NCBI RefSeq assembly: GCF_000308415.1
Contig: NZ_BAFS01000174.1
Span: forward strand, 1 to 32,652
DNA length: 32,652 nt
Reading direction: 5' to 3'
DNA from: Nocardia asiatica NBRC 100129
GTDB lineage: Bacteria; Actinomycetota; Actinomycetes; Mycobacteriales; Mycobacteriaceae
The notes below the pieces were generated by a model. That model was not told where the DNA came from and searched no databases. It saw only the letters and a list, made by a program, of their open reading frames with translations. This document shows positions 15,331-28,291 of the stretch, piece by piece (position 1 is the stretch's first letter; the number at the start of each line of letters is the position of its first letter). Position numbers and translations under genes: made by a program.

Positions 15331-16458
15331 TCAGTCGACGACGGTCAGGTCTTTGCCGGTGTGGGTGAGCAGCTCCGGGCCCCCTTCGCGCACCACGAGC
15401 GTGTCCTCGATCCGGACCCCGCCGCGGCCGGGAAAGTACACACCTGGTTCGACGGTCACCGCCACGCCAGTCAGAAGTGTACCGGTTCCGGTTTTCGCGA
15501 TTCCGGGCGCTTCGTGGATCCGCAGACCCACCCCGTGGCCCAGACCGTGCACGAACAGCTTGCCGTGCCCGGCGGCCTCGATCACCGCCCGCGACGCGGC
15601 GTCCACGTCGGCCACCGGCGCCCCCGGCCGCAGCGCCTCGCAGCCGGCTCGCTGCGCCGCGGCGACCAGCTCGTACACCTCGCGCTGCCAGGCGGTCGGC
15701 GCGCCGAGTACGAAGGTGCGCGTCATGTCGGAGTGGTAGCCGCCGACCACCGCGCCGAAGTCCAGTTTCACGAAATCGCCCGCGGCCAGCACTGCGTCGG
15801 TCGGGCGGTGATGCGGGACAGCCGAATTCGCGCCGGTCGCCACGATGGTCTCGAACGAGACCGCTTCGGCGCCGTGTTCGAACATGGCCCATTCCAGATC
15901 CCGGGCCACCTGGCGCTCGGTACGCCCTGGACGCAGCCCGCCGCGCGCGAGCAGCGCCGCCAGGCCCGCGTCGCCCGCCGCGCAGGCCGCGCGCAGCTGG
16001 CGCACTTCGTAGGCGTCCTTGACCATGCGCAACTGCTCGACCAGTCCGGGAGACGCGACGAACTCCAGGCCGGTGCGCTGTTCGAGGAAGCCGCGATGCT
16101 GCTCGACGGTGACCACATGGCTCTCGAAGCCCACCCGGCCGAGTTGCCATTCCCCGGCCAGTTGCACGATGCGCCGCGCGGTGGCCCGCGCGATCTCCGC
16201 ACGCAGGTCGGGAGCCTGTTCGGCGACCTGGGTCCGGTACCGGCCGTCGGTGCCGAGCACGGTGCGGTCCTCGGCGGTGCGCGTGTCCCAGGCGTGCACC
16301 AGCAGTGCCGCGTTGGAGCCGGTGAACCCGGTCAGATATCTGATGTTCACCAGATCGGTGACCAGCAGGGCGTCCACCCTGTTCTCCACCAGCAGGCTGC
16401 GCAGCGCGCTGCGCCGCGCCGCGTAGTCCGGCACATGACCCTGGTGATCAGCACACAT
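15331..16458 (-). CDS. pepQ: M24-family Xaa-Pro aminopeptidase
   Basis: A 375-residue metallopeptidase with the creatinase N-terminal domain (about 1-140, containing [14 protein letters not shown]) and the pita-bread catalytic domain. The five metal ligands are visible: Asp233 (KLDFGA), Asp244 (HSDMTRT), His308 (GLGHGVGL), Glu337 (TVEPGVY) and Glu351 (RIEDTL). It removes N-terminal residues before proline or splits Xaa-Pro dipeptides in the cytoplasm. It sits directly before efp, the order known from other actinobacteria, linking proline peptide turnover and polyproline translation by location only. The ATG at 16458 is preceded by TAGTTT with 6 bp spacing and no Shine-Dalgarno, predicting a leaderless mRNA. 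Confidence 0.95.
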   Translation of the reverse strand: MCADHQGHVPDYAARRSALRSLLVENRVDALLVTDLVNIRYLTGFTGSNAALLVHAWDTRTAEDRTVLGTDGRYRTQVAEQAPDLRAEIARATARRIVQLAGEWQLGRVGFESHVVTVEQHRGFLEQRTGLEFVASPGLVEQLRMVKDAYEVRQLRAACAAGDAGLAALLARGGLRPGRTERQVARDLEWAMFEHGAEAVSFETIVATGANSAVPHHRPTDAVLAAGDFVKLDFGAVVGGYHSDMTRTFVLGAPTAWQREVYELVAAAQRAGCEALRPGAPVADVDAASRAVIEAAGHGKLFVHGLGHGVGLRIHEAPGIAKTGTGTLLTGVAVTVEPGVYFPGRGGVRIEDTLVVREGGPELLTHTGKDLTVVD

Positions 16459-16464
16459 GTGACA

Positions 16465-16470
16465 AAACTA
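16465..16470 (-). promoter_or_regulatory. Leaderless-type -10 box of pepQ
   Basis: Minus-strand TAGTTT ends 6 bp before the pepQ ATG. Its first base overlaps the inner arm of the long dyad described next, so a protein on that dyad would compete with RNA polymerase. Confidence 0.55.
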
Positions 16471-16525
16471 CCGCCGACACACCGCGCGCCGTCGGGCAAC
16501 ACGTGTTCAGCGCGCCGTCGGCGGT
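16470..16525. promoter_or_regulatory. Nested dyad upstream of pepQ
   Basis: ACCGCCGAC (16470-16478) and GTCGGCGGT (16517-16525) are perfect 9-bp inverted arms. Between them lie two direct copies of GCGCGCCGTCGG-like sequence and the perfect palindrome AACACGTGTT (16498-16507). The position over the pepQ promoter region suggests a regulator site. Confidence 0.45.
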
Positions 16526-16680
16526 GATCGAAGCGCCTCCACCTGACCCGAATAGCTTGGCGCACAGCGCATCTCACCTGTCATGCCATAGCTGACCATA
16601 CGCCTGTTCACATTCCCCATGTTGTGCACATTCCTGGCCCACACGACATTTTCGCCCTGCAACCGGCCGAAGGTGGGGGC

Positions 16681-17148
16681 ATGACTCCTCTCGCATGCGC
16701 CGCGCTCACGGTGTGGTGCGCGGTACTGACCGTGTTCGACTTGCGCGAACGGCGCCTGCCGAACGAATTGACCGGTTCGGGCGTTCTGACCGTTCTCGGA
16801 TACGCCTTGATCACAGAACAATTCACGATCGCGCTGCTGGGCGCACTGCTGCTGTCGGCGCCGTACCTCCTGGTGCACCTCCTCGCACCCGCCGCGCTGG
16901 GTGCGGGCGATGTCAAACTCGCGGTGACGCTGGGGGCGGCGGCCGCGCTCGGCGGCGCTCGGACGTGGGTGTGGGCGGCGCTGGGGGCGCCGGCGCTCAC
17001 GGCCTGCCTCGCGGTCGGCGCGCTGGCCTGCCGCGCCGCCTCCGGTGCCGCCGTCCGCGGAGCCACCGCTCTCACCGTGCCGCACGGGCCCGCGATGTGC
17101 TCGGCGACGCTGCTGGCCTTGCTGTCGGCGGCGCTGGGCTCGACCTGA
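16681..17148 (+). CDS. Minimal A24 prepilin peptidase
   Basis: A 155-residue integral membrane aspartic protease of the type IV prepilin peptidase family. Both catalytic aspartates are present: Asp20 in VFDLRERRLPNELT and Asp77 in LGAGDVKL (the GxGD motif). About five hydrophobic helices are visible. The N-terminal methyltransferase-like domain and zinc cysteines of longer enzymes are absent, as in the short TadV/CpaA-type enzymes. It would cleave Flp-type pilin leaders, but no tad or flp genes are in the window. The ATG at 16681 has GGTGGGGG just upstream and fits the first helix; an in-frame ATG at 16624 is too far from the conserved part. In M. tuberculosis the similar Rv2551c lies next to aroE (from memory). 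Confidence 0.85.
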   Translation: MTPLACAALTVWCAVLTVFDLRERRLPNELTGSGVLTVLGYALITEQFTIALLGALLLSAPYLLVHLLAPAALGAGDVKLAVTLGAAAALGGARTWVWAALGAPALTACLAVGALACRAASGAAVRGATALTVPHGPAMCSATLLALLSAALGST

Positions 17149-17231
17149 GCCCGACGGTCGCGAGCCGGAGCGCCCGCGATGGCGCGCCTGGACCGCATCC
17201 CGAAGCCAGCAAATTCACCGCAATCCATCGG

Positions 17232-17237
17232 TAGCAT
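17232..17237 (+). promoter_or_regulatory. Candidate -10 box of the universal stress protein gene
   Basis: TAGCAT matches TANNNT about 115 bp before the GTG at 17353. No good -35 is seen, so confidence is low. Confidence 0.25.
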
Positions 17238-17352
17238 TACCGCGGGCAACGACCCCCGGACACCCGACGGATCCGTTCCAGGTGTGCGGCAGCTCCGCGC
17301 GTTGCCCCTCGAGTGCGCCATGCCAGCGATGCAGCCCGGAAGGAGCCGCCGA

Positions 17353-18234
17353 GTGAATCCGAGGCATCCGTCGCGGAGACCGATCGTCGCGGGAACCGAC
17401 GGTTCCGCTCAGTCGATCGTCGCGGTGCGCTGGGCGGCGCAGACCGCCGCGCTGCACGACGCGCCCTTGCACATCGCGCTCGTCGTCGAGTCCTCGCTCG
17501 GCTCCGACGACGACGATCCGCCGCGGCCGGCGGCGCTGCTGCGGGTGCGCGAGGCCGACGAGGCCGTCGAGCGGGCCGCCGAGGCCGCCGTAGCGGCCGC
17601 GCGGGCAGTGCGCGACATCGCCATCGGCACCGAGATCCGCACCGCGCACATCGCCACCGCCTTGATAGAGCGCTCCCGGAGCGCGGCCATGCTCGTGGTC
17701 GGCACGCGCGGTATGGGCCGGGTTCAGCGCGTGCTGCTCGGATCGGTCAGCGCCGCCGTCGCGCGCGGAGCCGACTGCCCCGTCGCGGTGGTTCCGGCCG
17801 AGACACCGCTGTGGGACCGGACGAGCGCCGGCCCGGTGATCGTCGGGGTCGACGGCTCCACCGCCGAGCAAGCCGCCATCGAGGTGGCGGCCACCGAGGC
17901 GTCGCTGCGCGGGGTCGAGCTGGTCGCCGTGCACACCTGGGGCGAAGTCGAGCCGCTCGCCGCGATCGGCACAGATTGGGCCGCGCTGCGCCGGACCGAG
18001 GAGGCGCTGCTCGCCAAGAGTCTGGCCGGCTGGCAGGAGCAATACCCGGAGGTGACCATCCGGCGGGAGGTGGTCCGGGACCGTCCGGAACGGCGGCTGC
18101 TCGAGCGCTCTCGCGACGGGCAGCTGCTCGTGGTGGGCAACCGTGGCCGAGGGACTCTCGGGCGGCTGCTGTTCGGCTCGGTCGGCGACGCGTTGCTGCG
18201 GTCGGTGGAACGCCCCATCGTCATAGCCCGTTGA
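17353..18234 (+). CDS. Tandem-domain universal stress protein
   Basis: A 293-residue protein of two UspA domains (about residues 9-145 and 158-293). Each domain carries the ATP-binding pattern G-x2-G-x9-G-S: GTRG...GS in domain 1 (VVGTRGMGRVQRVLLGSVS) and GNRG...GS in domain 2 (VVGNRGRGTLGRLLFGSVG), so both should bind ATP. IVAGTDGS and VIVGVDGS begin the two domains. Tandem USPs are common in mycolic-acid bacteria and act in stress and dormancy signalling; the partner is unknown. The GTG at 17353 has AGGAG at 17341-17345, 7 bp upstream, which decides the start. It lies between the prepilin peptidase and aroC, apparently as its own transcription unit. Confidence 0.92.
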   Translation: MNPRHPSRRPIVAGTDGSAQSIVAVRWAAQTAALHDAPLHIALVVESSLGSDDDDPPRPAALLRVREADEAVERAAEAAVAAARAVRDIAIGTEIRTAHIATALIERSRSAAMLVVGTRGMGRVQRVLLGSVSAAVARGADCPVAVVPAETPLWDRTSAGPVIVGVDGSTAEQAAIEVAATEASLRGVELVAVHTWGEVEPLAAIGTDWAALRRTEEALLAKSLAGWQEQYPEVTIRREVVRDRPERRLLERSRDGQLLVVGNRGRGTLGRLLFGSVGDALLRSVERPIVIAR

Positions 18235-18401
18235 GCGCCTCGGCCCGAGCCACTTCACCGGCGGTCGTGCGGCGCGCTCCAGCGCGTCCGAGCCGCTTGC
18301 CGCGCGATCGCTGAGCGCCTCGACCCGTGGTACCCGGCTCGCCCCTCGCAACGGCGGGCCAGGTTCCCGGGCACCGGCGTCGACATGGGAAGATGAACGA
18401 T

Positions 18402-19606
18402 GTGCTGCGTTGGATAACTGCCGGAGAATCCCATGGTCCCGCTCTCGTCGCCATCCTCGAGGGGATGGTGGCAGGCGTCGAGGTGACGTCGGACGAGATC
18501 TCCACGCAGCTGGCCCGCCGCAGGCTGGGATACGGCCGCGGCGCGCGGATGAAGTTCGAGGCCGACAAGGTCACGGTCGTCGGCGGCGTGCGGCACGGAC
18601 GGACCATGGGCGGCCCGGTCGCCATCGAGGTGGCCAATTCCGAATGGCCGAAGTGGACCACAGTGATGTCCGCCGACCCGGTCGATCCGGCCGAACTCGC
18701 CGAGCTGGCCCGCAACGCCCCGCTGACCCGGCCCCGGCCCGGGCACGCGGACTACTCCGGCATGCTGAAGTACAACTTCGACGACGCCCGCAACGTGCTC
18801 GAGCGCGCCAGCGCCAGGGAGACCGCCGCCCGCGTCGCGGCGGGCACCGTCGCGCGGAATTTCCTGCGCCAGGCGTTCGGCGCGGAAGTCGTCTCGCATG
18901 TCGTCTCGATCGGCACGGCGCACAACACCTCGGGTGTCGTCCCGACCGCCGCCGACCTCGCCGCGGTGGACGACAGCCCGGTGCGGGCGTTCGACAAGGA
19001 CGCCGAAGCGGCGATGATCGCGGAGATCGAGGCGGCCAAGAAGGACGGCGACACCCTCGGTGGCGTGGTCGAGGTGGTCGTGGAAGGACTTCCGGTCGGC
19101 CTCGGCTCGTTCACCAGCGGCGAGAACCGGCTGGACTCCCGGCTCGCGGCCGCCCTCATGGGTATCCAGGCCATCAAGGGCGTCGAGGTCGGCGACGGTT
19201 TCGAGACCGCGCGCCGTCGCGGCAGCCAGGCGCACGACGAGATGCGGCCCGGCCCCGACGGCGTGCTGCGCTCCACCAACCGCGCTGGCGGCCTGGAAGG
19301 CGGTATGACCAACGGTGAGGCGCTGCGCGTGCGTGCGGCGATGAAGCCGATCTCCACCGTGCCGCGCGCGCTGTCCACCGTGGACATGACCACCGGCGAC
19401 GAGGCCGTGGCCATCCATCAGCGTTCGGACGTGTGCGCCGTGCCCGCCGCGGGTGTGGTCGCCGAATCCATGGTGGCGCTGGTCGTCGCGCAGGCCGCGC
19501 TGGAGAAGTTCGGCGGCGACTCGATCACCGAGACGGTCGAGAACATCACCAGCTACGTCAAGCGGATCAGCACCCGCCCGCACGTGCCCGCGGACAGTCG
19601 GTCGCA

Positions 19607-19610
<4 letters not shown>
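18402..19610 (+). CDS. aroC: Chorismate synthase
   Basis: A 402-residue FMN-dependent enzyme that converts EPSP to chorismate, the last shikimate step. [15 protein letters not shown] at the start holds the catalytic His11; [39 protein letters not shown] and [13 protein letters not shown] are chorismate synthase signatures. The GTG at 18402 is preferred because it gives the family-typical [12 protein letters not shown] and GGGAAG is 9-10 bp upstream; an ATG at 18393 would leave only 1 bp after that site. The stop overlaps the aroK start as ATGA. First gene of the aroC-aroK-aroB operon. Confidence 0.96.
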
Positions 19611-21606
<1,996 letters not shown>

Positions 21607-21648
21607 CGCTGCCGTATGTCCGGCGCTGGACGGCGGTGGATTCGAGCA

Positions 21649-21692
21649 AACGGAAACGGCGCACCCGCCAAGGAAGGTGCGCCGTTTCCGTT
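21649..21692. terminator. Strong bidirectional terminator after aroB
   Basis: A perfect 17-bp stem (21649-21665 with 21676-21692) around a 10-nt loop CGCCAAGGAA; the core arm is CGGAAACGGCGCACC. It stands between the convergent aroB and the small secreted-protein gene. It is the longest perfect hairpin I noticed in the window. Confidence 0.85.
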
Positions 21693-21703
21693 ACGTCCGA
21701 GTG

Positions 21704-21952
21704 CTACGGAACCCAGAGGTCGTACCTACCGCTACCGTCATTTCGCTTGACGCACTTCGCCCGATCACTCCACAGCGGTGCGTCCTTCGTGCAGCTGGCC
21801 AGCGAGACGTTCGACGCCGAAGCCACACATTTGAACCCCCAAGTCGGTTGCTCCGACGCACAGCCGTCGGCTTGGGCCACCGCCTGTCCGCCGAACCCCA
21901 ACGCGGACGCGGCGATCGCCATCGCGGCGGCGACCCCGATTCGAATGAACAT
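21704..21952 (-). CDS. Small secreted four-cysteine protein
   Basis: An 82-residue precursor. Residues 1-26 are a Sec signal peptide (MFIRIGVAAAMAIAASALGF, then cleavage after AVA at 24-26), leaving a 56-residue mature protein with four cysteines (Cys31, Cys42, Cys54, Cys67) that could form two disulfides. The mature part is polar and tryptophan-containing; I recognise no family. The ATG at 21952 has GGGAGG at 21960-21965 with 7 bp spacing, and a good promoter lies 37-64 bp upstream, so this is a real, probably well expressed gene. It is flanked by the strong aroB terminator on one side. Similar short Cys-containing exported proteins are common in Nocardia, with unknown functions. Confidence 0.78.
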   Translation of the reverse strand: MFIRIGVAAAMAIAASALGFGGQAVAQADGCASEQPTWGFKCVASASNVSLASCTKDAPLWSDRAKCVKRNDGSGRYDLWVP

Positions 21953-21988
21953 GACTGCCCCTCCCATTGAAATGCCTTGAACAGCAAC

Positions 21989-22016
21989 ATATTACCCACC
22001 GTGACGGCAGTGGCAA
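21989..22016 (-). promoter_or_regulatory. Housekeeping promoter of the secreted four-Cys protein
   Basis: Minus-strand TTGCCA (22011-22016) and TAATAT (21989-21994) with a 16-bp spacer. Each box has only one or two differences from the sigma-70 consensus, the best match seen in the window beside the one at 6612. The leader would be about 30 nt. Confidence 0.7.
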
Positions 22017-22158
22017 GAGGATTGGACGCGCTCGGACGATGTCGGCAGAGCCGCCACCGATGGCAGTGCGGCAGACCATGCGCGCCGCATGAGCCGAGAG
22101 CCAAGGTACCCGGTCGGAGCAGACCGGGTCGCGCCGGTGCGCGGGCGGCGAACTCGGG

Positions 22159-22617
22159 TCAGGCGGGACTGTGCGCGGGACCGGACTGTTTCGTGGCGCG
22201 ACGCTCGGAGCGGGCGCGGCCGATGCCGACGCCGATGAGGGCGGGGACGAAGACCAGCAGAACGATGAACGACGCGGCCGCGGTCAGCTCGAAGAGCAGG
22301 CCGTTGTCTCCGAGGTCGAATCTGGGCAGCCAGTCGAGCAACCAGGCGCCGAGGCCGCTGCCGAGGCCGGCCACCACCGCGGCCTTCAGCCACAGCAGGG
22401 TCAGGTCGGTGCCGCGCTCGGGATCGGGCTGGGCCGTCCTGTCCTTGCGCCCGTCCAGGAAACCCCAGGACAGGACGGCCGCCAGGAGCACGATCAGCGC
22501 GAGCGCGCGCATCCACGCCCCGTGGGTCGGCCAGTACACCATCGCGAACCCGAGCACGGCGCGCAGCAAGACGACCAGCGCGCCGAGCACGATGGCCCGC
22601 AACACCCAAGCATTCAT
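22159..22617 (-). CDS. Small four-helix membrane protein (B-4DMT-like)
   Basis: A 152-residue membrane protein with four hydrophobic segments: WVLRAIVLGALVVLLRAVLG, ALALIVLLAAVLSWGFL, LLWLKAAVVAGLGSGLGAWLL and AAASFIVLLVFVPALIGVGIG, with DGRKDRTAQPDPERGTD as a cytosolic-type loop and a basic tail. It resembles proteins annotated as B-4DMT family transporters in mycolic-acid bacteria; the substrate is not known. The ATG at 22617 fits TAGGGT with a 7-bp spacer, a leaderless arrangement, in preference to two in-frame GTGs at 22623 and 22626 that would fall upstream of the expected transcript start. It lies 54 bp after aroE on the same strand but with its own promoter. Confidence 0.78.
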   Translation of the reverse strand: MNAWVLRAIVLGALVVLLRAVLGFAMVYWPTHGAWMRALALIVLLAAVLSWGFLDGRKDRTAQPDPERGTDLTLLWLKAAVVAGLGSGLGAWLLDWLPRFDLGDNGLLFELTAAASFIVLLVFVPALIGVGIGRARSERRATKQSGPAHSPA

Positions 22618-22624
22618 GCGCACC

Positions 22625-22652
22625 ACCCTAACCCCGCACCACGTCCAACCAA
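22625..22652 (-). promoter_or_regulatory. Leaderless promoter of the four-helix membrane protein
   Basis: Minus-strand TTGGTT (22647-22652), a 16-bp spacer and TAGGGT (22625-22630), then 7 bp to the ATG at 22617. No Shine-Dalgarno is present. Confidence 0.6.
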
Positions 22653-22653
22653 A

Positions 22654-22675
22654 CTAGAACCGGTATCAATTCTAG
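22654..22675. promoter_or_regulatory. Dyad just upstream of that promoter, partly KstR-like
   Basis: CTAGAA (22654-22659) and TTCTAG (22670-22675) are perfect arms around 10 bp, overlapping the aroE stop. The inner TAGAACCGGTATCA (22655-22668) agrees with the published KstR pattern TNNAACNNGTTNNA at seven of eight fixed positions. Function is uncertain. Confidence 0.35.
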
Positions 22676-23493
22676 GGTCGATGCGCCTCGACCAGCGCCG
22701 CCGCCATCTCCGCGCGCGGCGCCGACCGCCCGGTGAACAGCTCGACCTGCCCGTATGCCTGGTTCAGCAGCATCTCCAGACCGCTGACCACCGTGTGCCC
22801 GGCCCGCTCCACCGCCTCGGCCAGCGGGGTGGGCCACGGGTCGTAGATCGCGTCGAGCACCACCGGCGCCGCTGCCACCGCCGGGGCCACGACCGCGGCC
22901 GCGGTGGCGGGAATGGTGCTCACCACGGCGCCTGCCGCCGCACAGATGCCGTGCAGGGACCGGGCATCGAATCCGGCCAGTGCGGGGACCATCCCGAGCC
23001 GCTCGGCGAGCTCCAGCGCGCCACGGGCCCGCCCCGCGTCCCGCGCCACCACGGTGACCGACTTCGCGCCCAGCTCCGACAGCGCAAGCAGGGCGGGCCG
23101 CGCCGTGCCGCCCGCACCCAGCACCACGCCCTCGGCCACGTCGGTGACGCCACCGCCGCGCAGCGCGCCGAGCACACCGTCCACGTCGGTGCAGTCGGCC
23201 AGCCAGCCCGAGCCGGCACGGACCAAGGTGTTGGCCGATCCGACCAGTACGGCCCGCTCGGTGCGCTGGTCCGCGTGGGCCAGCGCCGCTTCCTTGCCGG
23301 GCATGGTCACCGACAGCCCGACCCACTCCTGCCCGAGCCCGTCGACCAACCCCGGCAGTTGCTCGGCCGAGCACTCGATGCGCTCATAGCTCCAGTCCAG
23401 TCCGAGCGCCCGATACGCGGCCAAGTGCAGCTGTGGCGATCGCGAGTGCGCGATCGGCTTGCCCAGCACCGCAGCCTTGCGACTATCGGCCAC
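22672..23493 (-). CDS. aroE: Shikimate dehydrogenase
   Basis: A 273-residue NADPH-dependent enzyme that reduces 3-dehydroshikimate to shikimate. The substrate serines are in IAHSRSPQLH (Ser17, Ser19), the catalytic Lys67 in SVTMPGKEAA and Asp103 in CTDVDG, and the NADP loop is GAGGTARPALLAL (126-138). The length is standard. The GTG at 23493 overlaps the mltG coding end by 11 bp, so it is coupled to mltG in the alaS-ruvX-mltG-aroE operon. The mycobacterial order is the same. Confidence 0.96.
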   Translation of the reverse strand: MADSRKAAVLGKPIAHSRSPQLHLAAYRALGLDWSYERIECSAEQLPGLVDGLGQEWVGLSVTMPGKEAALAHADQRTERAVLVGSANTLVRAGSGWLADCTDVDGVLGALRGGGVTDVAEGVVLGAGGTARPALLALSELGAKSVTVVARDAGRARGALELAERLGMVPALAGFDARSLHGICAAAGAVVSTIPATAAAVVAPAVAAAPVVLDAIYDPWPTPLAEAVERAGHTVVSGLEMLLNQAYGQVELFTGRSAPRAEMAAALVEAHRP

Positions 23494-24967
23494 CGCTGTC
23501 CTTCGAACTGTCGAGAATGCCGCTGCGCTGCGCCCTGGCGATCAGCCGCAGATGCTCCTGATAGTCGTCGGTGAACAGGGTGGTGCCCTGCTTGTCGACG
23601 GTGACGAAGTACAGCCACGGCCCCACTTCGGGATTCTCCATGGCGCGCAACGCGTTCAGCGACGGCGCGGCGATCGGGGTCTTGGGCAGTCCCCGCATCG
23701 CATAGGTGTTCCAGGCGGTTTCCTGGGCGCGGTCGGCGTCGGTGGTCGCCACCTCGGTGCGATCCAGGGTGTAGTTCACCGTCGAGTCGAACTGCAGCAT
23801 CTGATCGACCCGCAGCCGGTTCACGATCACCCGCGCCACTTTGCCCATGTCCTGCGGCTTCGCCTCACGTTCCACCAGCGAGGCGGCGACCAGCGTCTCG
23901 TACGGCGTCAGTTTGGTGTCGGCGCCGGACTGCAGCAGTCCGGTGGATTCATAGCTCTTCGCGCTCGCGGTCACCAATTGCCGCAGGATCTGTTCCGGTG
24001 TACCGCTGGGATCGAAGTCCCATGTGCCCGCGGCGATGAGGCCTTCCAGCTGCCTGGTCCGGTCCGGGCAGTCCCGGACACCCTGCATCGCCCATGCCGG
24101 CACTCCCAGCGCGGCCAGGTCCAGGCTCGCGCCCGCGGCATCGAGCTGTTCGTAGGTCACGCACTTCTGGTCGGCGCCGGTGCCGATACAGCTGGCCTCC
24201 GCGATTTTGCGGTAGATGCCGTCATACCGCCCGCCGGTGCTCATGTCGTGCTGATCGTGCAGCAGCCGTCCCTCGGAGACGACCAGGTTGCCCACCCTGG
24301 ACTGCTTGCCGACCAGCGCGGCCACCGCCTCCACGGCGGGACTGCGGCTCGGGATCGCGTAGAAGCCCGGCTGCACCGCGCTCATGTTCGAGTTCCGTAC
24401 GGCCGCTTCGATGAACGCGCCGGTGCTCGCGACGACGCCCTTCTCGAGCATGGTCGCCGCGATCTGGGTCGAGGTGTCGCCGTCGTGCACTTGCACGATC
24501 ACCAGGGGGCCGGACGGACCGGCGTAGTCCTCCGGCGGGCCGAAACTGGCGACCAGCTTCATGCCCGCGAAGACCACGGCGCCGCAGAACAGCAGCGCGA
24601 AGACGCCTCCGACGATCCATATGGTGCGGCGGCGCCGCTTGCGCTCGGCGGCTTTGCGCGAGGCGACCCGGGACCGCTTGCCACGCCCGGAGCGCCCGGA
24701 ACGCTCGGGCCGGTCGCGCTTGACGCGGCGCGGGGCCTGCTCGCGCGTGGCGCTCGCGCGCTGCCCACCCCGCCGCGGGGCGGGCGGAGGCGGCGCGGGC
24801 GGCTCGTCCTCCTCGTCGTCGACGTAGCGGGGGATGACGGTCGTGTCGTCGTCGTAGTAGTCGTCGCCGTCCTCGTGTTCGCCCCAGGCCCGGTCGTCTC
24901 TGCGATAGCGCCGATCAGCTTCGCGCTGTCGGAACAGTTCCTCGGCCCGCGCCCACCGATCCGTCAT
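23483..24967 (-). CDS. mltG: Endolytic murein transglycosylase MltG
   Basis: A 494-residue membrane-anchored lytic transglycosylase that cuts nascent glycan strands during peptidoglycan growth. A cytoplasmic N-terminal region of about 114 residues has an acidic part (25-56), a proline run and a strongly basic part (79-114); the transmembrane helix is at 115-137; a LysM-like segment follows ([19 protein letters not shown]); the YceG domain ends the protein. Glu366 in LVEREAK matches the catalytic glutamate of E. coli MltG, and [19 protein letters not shown] is diagnostic. Usual LPDTY-like residues appear as [11 protein letters not shown]. The ATG at 24967 overlaps the ruvX stop as ATGA. Confidence 0.94.
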   Translation of the reverse strand: MTDRWARAEELFRQREADRRYRRDDRAWGEHEDGDDYYDDDTTVIPRYVDDEEDEPPAPPPPAPRRGGQRASATREQAPRRVKRDRPERSGRSGRGKRSRVASRKAAERKRRRRTIWIVGGVFALLFCGAVVFAGMKLVASFGPPEDYAGPSGPLVIVQVHDGDTSTQIAATMLEKGVVASTGAFIEAAVRNSNMSAVQPGFYAIPSRSPAVEAVAALVGKQSRVGNLVVSEGRLLHDQHDMSTGGRYDGIYRKIAEASCIGTGADQKCVTYEQLDAAGASLDLAALGVPAWAMQGVRDCPDRTRQLEGLIAAGTWDFDPSGTPEQILRQLVTASAKSYESTGLLQSGADTKLTPYETLVAASLVEREAKPQDMGKVARVIVNRLRVDQMLQFDSTVNYTLDRTEVATTDADRAQETAWNTYAMRGLPKTPIAAPSLNALRAMENPEVGPWLYFVTVDKQGTTLFTDDYQEHLRLIARAQRSGILDSSKDSGGR

Positions 24968-25526
24968 GCATCGTCCCCGGACGACGCAGGACGTCCCGCT
25001 TCCACCGACCTCAACACCGCACTCCGTTCGTCCAACCATCCTTGCAGGATCGACACGGCCGCCGCCTGATCGATCACCTGCCGCTGGCCACGCGCGCGAA
25101 CTCCACTGTCCCGCAATGCACGTGCAGCTGACACCGTAGTCAAACGTTCGTCGGAAAGCCGGACCGGCACCGGACCGACGGCGGCCCGCAATCGCTCAGC
25201 GAATGCGCTGGCCAGCGTAGCCGCAGTGCCCTTCTCCCCGCGTAATGTTCGCGGCAATCCGACGATTACCTCTACTGCCTCGTACTCCCGCACAATTTCG
25301 GCAATTCTTTCGATATCGGGTGCGGGAGCCGAACGGCGCGACTGTTTCGCACGGGGCACCGTCTCCACCGGGGTGGCGAGGATGCCGTCGGGATCGCACG
25401 CGGCGACCCCGATCCGGACACTGCCGACGTCGACGCCGATCCGCCTGCCCCGACCGGGATCGGTGGCGGGATGGGGCCGGTCGGCGCCGTGCGGCGCCGA
25501 CCTCTCCGGTTCTGCGGCCTCGCCCA

Positions 25527-25530
<4 letters not shown>
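24964..25530 (-). CDS. ruvX: Holliday junction resolvase-like / pre-16S rRNA nuclease YqgF
   Basis: A 188-residue RNase H-fold protein. [22 protein letters not shown] holds the first catalytic Asp (in GVDVGS), [17 protein letters not shown] the central strand with the family motif, [12 protein letters not shown] the second acidic pair and [15 protein letters not shown] the C-terminal Asp. YqgF processes the 5' end of 16S rRNA in E. coli; the actinobacterial protein (RuvX) cleaves Holliday junctions. About 28 polar residues precede the fold. The start is GTG 25530 or ATG 25527; both overlap the alaS stop, so translation is coupled either way. Confidence 0.94.
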
Positions 25531-28196
<2,666 letters not shown>

Positions 28197-28204
28197 GAAT
28201 ACCC

Positions 28205-28210
28205 AGCCTA
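28205..28210 (-). promoter_or_regulatory. Candidate -10 box of alaS
   Basis: Minus-strand TAGGCT with 8 bp to the GTG start. The spacing is one base longer than in the clear leaderless cases. Confidence 0.4.
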
Positions 28211-28291
28211 CCGGTGCCGCGCACGCGAATTTCCATCGACCGGGGCTGCCCGCGCGTCCCGGCGACCGGCCCGCGAACCGGTCCCGCCGGG

